A stretch of DNA of 5,832 nucleotides, from positions 1 through 5,832 of the forward strand of contig JAUZPH010000253.1 of the NCBI GenBank assembly GCA_030706065.1. Reading direction: 5' to 3'. Below the pieces are notes generated by a model that saw only the letters and a list, made by a program, of their open reading frames with translations, had not been told where the DNA came from and ran no database searches. The position numbers and the translations under genes are program-made. Position 1 is the stretch's first letter. The number at the start of each line of letters is the position of its first letter. Below are positions 1 through 4,366 of the stretch, piece by piece. This DNA is from Bacillota bacterium. GTDB taxonomy: Bacteria; Bacillota; Clostridia; Clostridiales; Clostridiaceae.

Positions 1-873
1 AAAATCATAGGAGATATTCCCATCTATGTTGCCCAGGACAGTGTGGACACATGGGCAAATCCAAGGCTTTTTGCTCTGGATAGGAAACGGATTCCGACTT
101 TGGTAGCCGGCTGTCCGCCGGATGCCTTTACCGAGGATGGTCAGTTGTGGGGCAATCCTATTTACGACTGGAAGGAAGTGAAAAAGGATAATTTCCGCTG
201 GTGGATTAACAGAATAAAAGCAACGGCAGAAATGTTTGATGTGGTGCGTATAGATCATTTCAGAGGGTTTGCTTCCTTCTATGTAATAAAAAATGGGGCG
301 AAAAATGCCCGCACAGGTAAATGGATTGAGGCGCCGGGTACAGAATTATTCGATAGGGTAAAGAAGGAACTTCCTTCTATTGATATCATTGCAGAGGACC
401 TGGGTTATATTACGGAAGATGTTCGTGAACTCATGAAAAGGGTTGGATATCCGGGCATGAAGGTATTGCTATTTGCCTTTGGAGGGGGTGGAGATTCCGA
501 TTTTCTTCCATATAAAATTGATGAAAACAGTGCAGCCTATATTGGGACTCACGATAATGACACTTTCCTGGGATGGTGGGAGAATGCCAAAGAGGAAGAA
601 AAGGTTCTGGCTAAGGCTTATATGAACCTGACAGAGGAAGAGGGCTATAACTGGGGTATTATAAGAACTCTGTACGGAACGAAGGCAAACAGGACTATAG
701 TTCAAATGCAGGATATTCTGGCATTGGACAACGATGCAAGGATGAACCTCCCGGGGACTGTAGGTGATAACTGGCAGTGGAGATTGAAGCATGGAGATTG
801 TTCCAATGAACTTTCCGGGAAGTTACATTACTTTGCAAAAATCTTTGGAAGATTGGGAAAACAGAAGAGATAG
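1..873 (+). CDS. malQ: 4-alpha-glucanotransferase (amylomaltase), C-terminal part; 5' end outside window
   Basis: This is a GH77 amylomaltase, a cytoplasmic enzyme that transfers alpha-1,4-glucan segments between malto-oligosaccharides in maltodextrin or glycogen use. The frame is open from base 1, so only the C-terminal 291 residues are present; the family is usually about 500 residues, so roughly 200 are missing. The visible part begins in the strand reading IIGDIPIYVAQDSVDTWANP. The loop VAGCPPDAF...GQLWGNPIYDW (about residues 35-57) is diagnostic of GH77. The three catalytic acids are visible: nucleophile Asp85 in VRIDHFRGF, acid/base Glu132 in AEDLG, and Asp185 in GTHDNDT. Their spacing (47 and 53 residues) is close to that of Thermus amylomaltase (47 and 55). 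The C-terminus (NWQWRLK...) is normal and ends at TAG 871-873. It is not obviously linked in function to the downstream NAD genes, from which it is separated by a terminator and a promoter. Identification is firm. Confidence 0.96.
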   Translation, partial: KIIGDIPIYVAQDSVDTWANPRLFALDRKRIPTLVAGCPPDAFTEDGQLWGNPIYDWKEVKKDNFRWWINRIKATAEMFDVVRIDHFRGFASFYVIKNGAKNARTGKWIEAPGTELFDRVKKELPSIDIIAEDLGYITEDVRELMKRVGYPGMKVLLFAFGGGGDSDFLPYKIDENSAAYIGTHDNDTFLGWWENAKEEEKVLAKAYMNLTEEEGYNWGIIRTLYGTKANRTIVQMQDILALDNDARMNLPGTVGDNWQWRLKHGDCSNELSGKLHYFAKIFGRLGKQKR

Positions 874-891
874 AATTCAACGGACAATATG

Positions 892-937
892 GGAGAGCTG
901 TGTAATTTATTTTTGCAGCTTTCCTTTTTCTATTTTT
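892..937 (+). terminator. Probable intrinsic terminator of malQ
   Basis: The arms GGAGAGCTG (892-900) and CAGCTTTCC (916-924) pair over 9 bp with one G-U, around a 15-nt AT-rich loop. A T-rich run (925-937, interrupted by C and A) follows. It lies 19 bases after the malQ stop. The loop is long, so efficiency is uncertain. A second inverted repeat, CCTTTTTC (923-930) with GAAAAAGG (953-960), overlaps its right arm and could form a competing fold. Confidence 0.6.
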
Positions 938-979
938 GCAGGCATGGGTTTTGAAAAAGGAAAATTTGTAAAATAGCTA

Positions 980-1008
980 TTGACATATAGTGGAATAAAG
1001 CGTATTAT
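980..1008 (+). promoter_or_regulatory. Sigma-A type promoter of the NAD-salvage operon
   Basis: A perfect -35 box TTGACA (980-985) and a -10 box TATTAT (1003-1008, 5 of 6 matches to TATAAT) are separated by the optimal 17 bp. Transcription would start near 1015, giving a leader of about 65 nt before the ATG at 1082. The -35 and -10 boxes lie in AT-rich DNA just after the malQ terminator. This is the only strong promoter I can see for the three following genes. Confidence 0.85.
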
Positions 1009-1014
1009 AAATAC

Positions 1015-1060
1015 ATACTAACAAAATGATAATAACATTATAATAATATATGTTTAGTAT
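1015..1060. repeat. Inverted repeat at the transcription start, possible operator
   Basis: ATACTAA (1015-1021) and its exact complement TTAGTAT (1054-1060) flank a 32-bp, strongly AT-rich stretch. The left arm falls on the predicted transcription start and the right arm 8 bp before the Shine-Dalgarno site. Either arm could be a half-site for a repressor; NAD-salvage genes in Firmicutes are often under NiaR or NrtR. I could not match the sequence to a recalled consensus for either. In DNA this AT-rich, a 7-bp repeat could also arise by chance. Confidence 0.35.
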
Positions 1061-1081
1061 CGTTAAAGAGGGGGATGTAAA

Positions 1082-1879
1082 ATGATTTATTTCAATGGTG
1101 AAAGGATAGAGTTTAAAAAGTTTCCCAATGGCGAAACTCTGATTCACAGTGAGAATTTAAAGTCTAAAAGTGATTACAATGATATAAAAGTTAATTTTGA
1201 AAGTGACGAGGATATAACACATCTGATATTTCTTAAGAGTCATCTGGATGAATTAAAAATAAAATGTAATTTGGTACTTCCATATATGCCGTACAGCAGA
1301 ATGGACAGGACCGAGGGCATAACGGTCTTTACATTAAAGTATCTGTGCAGACTTATCAATAACCTGAACTTCGAAAGTGTAACAATTTACGAGCCCCATT
1401 CGGAGGTATCTACAGCACTACTGGATAGGGTTAAGGTAGTGAATATGACTAAAACTTTGGCTGAGGGGCTCTTAAGTGAATTGTGTAACGGTAAAGAAGA
1501 AGTATATCTGGTTTATCCGGATGCAGGAGCGGCAAAGAGGTATGGAAAGCTGATACACTATGATAAGATCCTGACTGCAATGAAAGAGCGTGACTTTAAG
1601 ACGGGCTATATAAAGAAACTGGAGATTAACGGGGAAATAGAGGATAGAAACTTTAAGGCCATCATAGCGGATGATCTTTGTTCAAAGGGAGGCACTTTTG
1701 CACTGACTGCCTCAAGGCTCAAGGAAATGGGGGCATCGGAGATATACCTGGTAGTAAGCCATTGTGAAAATTCCATTTTTGAAGGTGAACTGCTGACCAG
1801 TGATTTGATAAAGGAAATATATACGACCAACAGCATTTTGAGTAAGAGCCATGAAAAAATTAAAGTATTTGAAATATAA
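1082..1879 (+). CDS. PRPP-synthetase-like (ribose-phosphate pyrophosphokinase family) protein, short divergent form
   Basis: This 265-residue cytoplasmic protein belongs to the ribose-phosphate pyrophosphokinase family, whose members transfer pyrophosphate from ATP to ribose 5-phosphate to make PRPP. Family landmarks appear in order: FPNGE (14-18), YMPYSRMDR (68-76, canonical PYYGYARQDR), YEPHS with His106 (the Mg-ATP histidine), YPDAG with Asp147, a basic KER stretch (168-170) in the flexible-loop region, and the phosphoribosyl loop DDLCSKGGT (197-205). It is about 50 residues shorter than housekeeping Prs, mostly lacking the N-terminal strand-helix. The loop reads DDxCSKGGT where DDxxDTxGT is normal, so an acidic residue and a Thr are replaced by Ser and Lys. 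The ATG has a good Shine-Dalgarno (GAGGGGG, 1068-1074). As the first gene of the operon, it probably supplies the activated donor for the NadV homologue downstream. Family assignment is firm. The acceptor (ribose 5-phosphate or something larger such as ADP-ribose) is not settled, so I give no symbol. Confidence 0.88.
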   Translation: MIYFNGERIEFKKFPNGETLIHSENLKSKSDYNDIKVNFESDEDITHLIFLKSHLDELKIKCNLVLPYMPYSRMDRTEGITVFTLKYLCRLINNLNFESVTIYEPHSEVSTALLDRVKVVNMTKTLAEGLLSELCNGKEEVYLVYPDAGAAKRYGKLIHYDKILTAMKERDFKTGYIKKLEINGEIEDRNFKAIIADDLCSKGGTFALTASRLKEMGASEIYLVVSHCENSIFEGELLTSDLIKEIYTTNSILSKSHEKIKVFEI

Positions 1880-1902
1880 GATATACTGGGGAGGTATGTA
1901 CA

Positions 1903-2448
1903 ATGAAAAAGGTATTAGTAGTTATTGACTATCAAAAGGACTTCGTAGATGGCGCTCTGGGCTTTAAAAAGGCGGAGACTCTGGAACAGGGTATATATGA
2001 TAAGGTTAAGAATTATCTACAAGAGGGCAACAAGGTTCTTTTTACCTATGACACTCATTATGAAGAATACCTTCAGACCAGAGAAGGCAGAAATCTGCCG
2101 ATAATGCATTGTATAAAAGGTACAGACGGACATAAGCTGTACGGAAAATTAAAGGACTTTTCAAATACGGAAAATACACTGCACTATATAAAAGAAGGCT
2201 TTGGAATAGCTCCGAAAGATATGCTTCGCCTGGCATATGAAATAGGAGAGGACATTGAAGAAATTGAACTGGTGGGAGTTGTCACCAATATATGTGTAGT
2301 GAGCAATGCGGTGATGCTGCAATCACAATACAGAAATGCTGATATTACTGTGGATGCAAGTCTGTGTGCAAGCTACAATGAGGGACTTCATGAAAAGGCA
2401 CTGGATGTGATGGAAGGCTTACATGTGAAGGTAGTCAACAGGGCATAA
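1903..2448 (+). CDS. pncA: Nicotinamidase / isochorismatase-family cysteine hydrolase
   Basis: This 181-residue protein, a normal family length, would hydrolyse nicotinamide to nicotinate and ammonia in the cytoplasm. The catalytic triad is visible: Asp9 in VVIDYQKDF, Lys97 in IKEGFG, and Cys131 in the cis-peptide motif GVVTNICV. The nicotinamidase metal ligands are also present as Asp50 and His52 (TYDTH) and His69 in the MHCIKGTDG segment, equivalent to PHCVxGTxG. These ligands favour a nicotinamidase over a generic isochorismatase; the additional His seen at Mycobacterium PncA position 57 is not evident. The gene starts 24 bases after the preceding stop, behind a strong Shine-Dalgarno (GGGGAGG, 1888-1894), so it is co-transcribed. 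Its TAA stop is the first triplet of the downstream tandem repeat. Sharing an operon with a nicotinamide phosphoribosyltransferase homologue is odd, because the two would compete for nicotinamide unless the latter uses nicotinate. The fold is certain; the substrate is probable. Confidence 0.85.
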   Translation: MKKVLVVIDYQKDFVDGALGFKKAETLEQGIYDKVKNYLQEGNKVLFTYDTHYEEYLQTREGRNLPIMHCIKGTDGHKLYGKLKDFSNTENTLHYIKEGFGIAPKDMLRLAYEIGEDIEEIELVGVVTNICVVSNAVMLQSQYRNADITVDASLCASYNEGLHEKALDVMEGLHVKVVNRA

Positions 2449-2463
2449 AGATTAATAATCTTT
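2447..2463. promoter_or_regulatory. Palindrome, copy 1 (possible operator or small hairpin)
   Basis: AAAGATTAATAATCTTT is a perfect 17-base palindrome with 8-bp arms around one central base. As DNA it could bind a dimeric regulator. As RNA it would form a weak AU-rich 7-bp hairpin with a 3-nt loop, lying directly after the pncA stop codon. Neither role can be shown from the sequence. Confidence 0.4.
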
Positions 2464-2491
2464 ACGTGCTTATAAGGAATACAGGAGGCGT

Positions 2492-2508
2492 AAAGATTAA
2501 TAATCTTT
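2492..2508. promoter_or_regulatory. Palindrome, copy 2 (possible operator or small hairpin)
   Basis: This is an exact second copy of the 17-base palindrome, 45 bp downstream of the first and ending 34 bp before the nadV start. A spacing of 45 bp is a little over four helical turns, so the two copies are not on quite the same face of the DNA. As RNA it would sit about 20 nt upstream of the functional Shine-Dalgarno. Confidence 0.4.
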
Positions 2509-2527
2509 GCGTGCTTATAAGGAATAC

Positions 2528-2534
2528 AGGAGGG
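2528..2534 (+). promoter_or_regulatory. Shine-Dalgarno that fixes the nadV start
   Basis: AGGAGGG lies 8 bases upstream of ATG 2543. An in-frame TTG at 2507 would add 12 residues (MRAYKEYRRELK), but it lies inside the duplicated non-coding unit. Those extra residues would be encoded by the repeat and by the ribosome-binding site itself, so 2543 is the start. Confidence 0.85.
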
Positions 2535-2542
2535 AATTGAAA

Positions 2543-4012
2543 ATGATAAGTCCATTTTTATTAACGGATTTTTACAAGACAATTCATCATATGTGTTATG
2601 CAGAGGGAATGACCAAACTAGTAAGCTATTGGACTCCGAGGATGTCAAGAAAAGAGAATATGGACAAGGTTGTCATGTTTGGACTTCAGCCTTTTTTAAA
2701 GAAGTATTTAATTCAGTACTTCGACGAAAACTTCTTCCGGAGAAATAAGGAAGAAGTAGCTGCCGAATATAAAAGGATTATTTCCAGGACTATGGGCAGT
2801 ATTGCAGCGGATACAAGGCATATCGAAGCTCTGCACGATTTGGGATATCTGCCGATACAGATCAAGGCAGTGGCAGAGGGCACCAGAGTCAATATCAAAA
2901 CTCCTATGATTGAAATTATCAACACCCATAAGGACTTTGCCTGGCTTGTAAACTATCTGGAAACCTTCATGAGCTGTAATATATGGCAGCCCATGACCAG
3001 TGCCACCATCGCGTACAGGTACAGGGAAATAGCGAAAAAGTATTTCGCCCTCACTGTTGACAATGGGGATGTAAAAAGAGCCTGCGGTGATTTCAGCATG
3101 AGGGGCTTCAGCTCCATGGAGAGTGCGCAGTTAAGCGGAGCTGCACACCTGCTGTCCTTTGCAGGAACGGCAACTATACCCGCCATTGCCTACCTGGAGC
3201 AATATTACAATTGCAATGTAGAAGAGGAAGTAGTAGGATTGGGCACCCCTTCTACAGAACATAGTGTAATGTGCAGTTACGGCACGGATGAATTTGCAGC
3301 CTATAAGAGGCTCATCACCGAAGTATTCCCAAGTGGAACTTTAAGTATAGTTTCAGACACCTATGATTATTGGAATGTTATAACGGAGATACTGCCTAGG
3401 TTGAAGGAAGAGATATTGAACAGAGACGGCAAAATCGTCATCAGGGGCGACAGTGGAGACCCGGTAAAAATAATCTGTGGAGACAAGGATGCGGAAGAAG
3501 GCAGTGAGGAATACAAGGGAACTGTCGAGCTGCTGTGGGACATATTTGGAGGAACGGTCAACTCAAAAGGGTATAAGGTATTGAACAGTAGGATAGGAGC
3601 AATTTACGGAGACAGTATAACAGTGGAAAGATGTGAGGAGATATGCAGGGGGCTGGCTGAAAAGGGCTTTGCTGTGAGCAACTGTATCTTTGGCATAGGT
3701 TCGTACACCTACCAGTACAATACAAGGGACACTTTTGGATTTGCACTAAAGGCCACCCATGCGGTAATTAACGATGAAGAAAGGTTTATCTTTAAGGCGC
3801 CTAAAACGGATACGGATAATTTTAAAAAGTCCCAAAAGGGAATGTGCTATGTATATAGAGATGGACAGGATATTTTGTACAAAGATGAGTTGACTATTGA
3901 GGAACAGGCCGGATATGAGGATAATCTGCTGGAGGTTGTATTTAAGGACGGTAAACTGTTAAGGGATTATTCATTATCGGAAATAAGAAACAGGCTGCAT
4001 GGAACCTTCTGA
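2543..4012 (+). CDS. nadV: Nicotinamide phosphoribosyltransferase (NAMPT/NadV) homologue with altered base-recognition residue
   Basis: This 489-residue protein has the usual family length (about 490). The family couples nicotinamide with PRPP to give NMN in the cytoplasm. Aligned by eye to human NAMPT it keeps LLTDFYK (Tyr11 = Y18), GDFSMRG (Phe184 = F193, Arg187 = R196), TEHS (His240 = H247), the RGDSGDP loop (Arg301 = R311, Asp303 = D313), NSKGYK, and YGDS with its Asp (= D354). Phe184 and Tyr11 would stack on the pyridine ring. Three departures stand out: GTAT where GTDT is expected, putting Ala210 at human Asp219; RGDSG where RPDSG is usual; and GDSI where GDGV is usual. Human Asp219 contacts the carboxamide, so specificity may be shifted towards nicotinate or another base. 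It is the last gene of the operon, 94 bases after pncA and followed by a terminator. The PRPP-synthetase-like protein encoded first presumably supplies its donor. Family identity is very secure; the exact substrate is open. Confidence 0.93.
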   Translation: MISPFLLTDFYKTIHHMCYAEGMTKLVSYWTPRMSRKENMDKVVMFGLQPFLKKYLIQYFDENFFRRNKEEVAAEYKRIISRTMGSIAADTRHIEALHDLGYLPIQIKAVAEGTRVNIKTPMIEIINTHKDFAWLVNYLETFMSCNIWQPMTSATIAYRYREIAKKYFALTVDNGDVKRACGDFSMRGFSSMESAQLSGAAHLLSFAGTATIPAIAYLEQYYNCNVEEEVVGLGTPSTEHSVMCSYGTDEFAAYKRLITEVFPSGTLSIVSDTYDYWNVITEILPRLKEEILNRDGKIVIRGDSGDPVKIICGDKDAEEGSEEYKGTVELLWDIFGGTVNSKGYKVLNSRIGAIYGDSITVERCEEICRGLAEKGFAVSNCIFGIGSYTYQYNTRDTFGFALKATHAVINDEERFIFKAPKTDTDNFKKSQKGMCYVYRDGQDILYKDELTIEEQAGYEDNLLEVVFKDGKLLRDYSLSEIRNRLHGTF

Positions 4013-4019
4013 ATGGTAT

Positions 4020-4056
4020 AAGGGGAGCATTTGTATAGTGCTCCCTTTGTCTTGCT
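4020..4056 (+). terminator. Intrinsic terminator of the NAD-salvage operon
   Basis: AAGGGGAGCA (4020-4029) pairs with TGCTCCCTTT (4039-4048) over 10 bp with one G-U, leaving a 9-nt loop. The right arm runs into a T-rich tail (TTTGTCTTGCTT) and the stem starts 8 bases after the nadV stop. The stem and position are convincing; the tail is interrupted by G and C. Confidence 0.85.
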
Positions 4057-4139
4057 TACAAGTATTGTGTAAAAATAAATGGGTTCTTATGAAGGATTTG
4101 GAACTATACAGTCGAATATATTAAACATGTACAAAAATG

Positions 4140-4162
4140 GCGGCAAATCAGAGATTAGCTGC
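4140..4162 (+). other. Local hairpin, possible alternative fold
   Basis: GCGGC (4140-4144) pairs with GCTGC (4158-4162) with one G-U, and inside it ATC (4147-4149) pairs with GAT (4153-4155) around AGA. Its right arm shares bases 4160-4162 with the long-range inverted repeat, so the two pairings exclude each other at those bases. It is short and may be fortuitous. Confidence 0.35.
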
Positions 4163-4215
4163 GGAAATTTATATTTTAATTTATCACCTTGGATGTAAAA
4201 TTTTTATGAAATAGC

Positions 4216-4255
4216 CAGCAATAAAAACCGTTAAAGCTTCGGTATTTTATTGCTG
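4216..4255 (+). ncRNA. Leader hairpin 1 (candidate structured RNA element)
   Basis: The left arm 4216-4230 and right arm 4240-4255 pair over 15 bp with a single unpaired A at 4244 and a 9-nt loop TTAAAGCTT. The top of the stem is ACCG/CGGT, then the bulged A, then AAAA/TTTT. No T tail follows, so it is not an intrinsic terminator. The stem itself is clear; its being a functional RNA is inferred from its resemblance to hairpin 2. Confidence 0.5.
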
Positions 4256-4281
4256 AATAATATGATGAAATTTCGCATCCG

Positions 4282-4309
4282 GAAAAATCGGTGAAGATTC
4301 GATATTTTC
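4282..4309 (+). ncRNA. Leader hairpin 2 (candidate structured RNA element)
   Basis: The left arm GAAAAATCG (4282-4290) pairs with CGATATTTTC (4300-4309) over 9 bp with an unpaired A at 4304 and a 9-nt loop GTGAAGATT. It repeats hairpin 1 at a 60-base offset: 21 of 26 core bases match. The bulge and loop length are the same, and C4228-G4242 of hairpin 1 is replaced by T4288-A4302, which preserves pairing. Confidence 0.5.
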
Positions 4310-4366
4310 TCAGTCGAATATTTGAGGTTTAAATTTCCGCATCTGTATAAGAGGGGAGGGAATGTC

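Larger units (their letters stand above)
2446..2533 (+). repeat. 45-bp tandem direct duplication between pncA and nadV
   Basis: Bases 2446-2488 recur at 2491-2533 with a period of 45 bp. Of 43 aligned bases, 42 are identical; the one difference is A2464 versus G2509. The unit begins exactly at the TAA stop of the upstream gene and contains a palindrome and a Shine-Dalgarno (AGGAGG). Only the second copy (2528-2534) is placed correctly for the next start codon, so the first (2483-2488) is an orphan site. The near identity points to a recent duplication. Confidence 0.97.
4160..4341 (+). repeat. 12-bp perfect long-range inverted repeat enclosing two hairpins
   Basis: TGCGGAAATTTA (4160-4171) is the exact reverse complement of TAAATTTCCGCA (4330-4341), bounding a 182-base segment that ends 25 bases before the NRPS start codon. 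A near copy, AAATTTCGCA (4268-4277), lies between the arms and could pair with the left arm through a single bulge. Read as RNA, this is a closing stem around a multi-hairpin domain. Read as DNA, the arms could be ends of a tiny mobile element, but I see no target-site duplication and no transposase. Confidence 0.9.
4057..4366 (+). other. Non-coding leader region upstream of the NRPS gene
   Basis: This stretch of about 310 bp has no supportable gene on either strand. It contains several inverted repeats (listed separately), an 11-base direct repeat CAGTCGAATAT (4109-4119 and 4311-4321), and an AT-rich hairpin with arms ATTTTA (4173-4178) and TAAAAT (4196-4201). I see no convincing promoter. 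The best weak candidates are TTGCTT (4052-4057) with AATAAA (4074-4079), or TATATT at 4117-4122 with no good -35. No T-box, S-box, c-di-GMP or other riboswitch consensus that I know is recognisable. Confidence 0.7.

Noticed and set aside
469..792. 107-codon minus-strand frame inside malQ
   Set aside because: It lies antisense to the conserved amylomaltase active-site region and has no recognisable motif or upstream signals.
791..976. Small + strand open frame overlapping the malQ end and terminator
   Set aside because: Most of it is out-of-frame malQ sequence, it spans the predicted terminator, and its product looks like no protein family.
2446..2533. CRISPR-like repeat
   Set aside because: There are only two directly abutting copies without spacers; it is a simple tandem duplication.
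2507..2542. TTG start extending the NadV homologue by 12 residues
   Set aside because: The extension is encoded by the duplicated non-coding repeat and the Shine-Dalgarno itself, has no ribosome-binding site of its own, and the family begins near MISPFLLTDFYK.
2388..2648. Minus-strand frame containing a 15-residue tandem repeat
   Set aside because: The peptide repeat is only the reverse translation of the 45-bp duplication, whose period is divisible by three.
1082..4012. Prophage-borne NAD counter-defence module
   Set aside because: Prs plus NAMPT pairs do occur in phages, but there are no phage structural, integrase or attachment features here, and the flanking genes are chromosomal-type. 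It is kept only as a functional alternative.
4057..4366. T-box or another known riboswitch upstream of the NRPS
   Set aside because: No T-box sequence, aptamer consensus or specifier layout could be recognised, and neither leader hairpin is followed by a T run.
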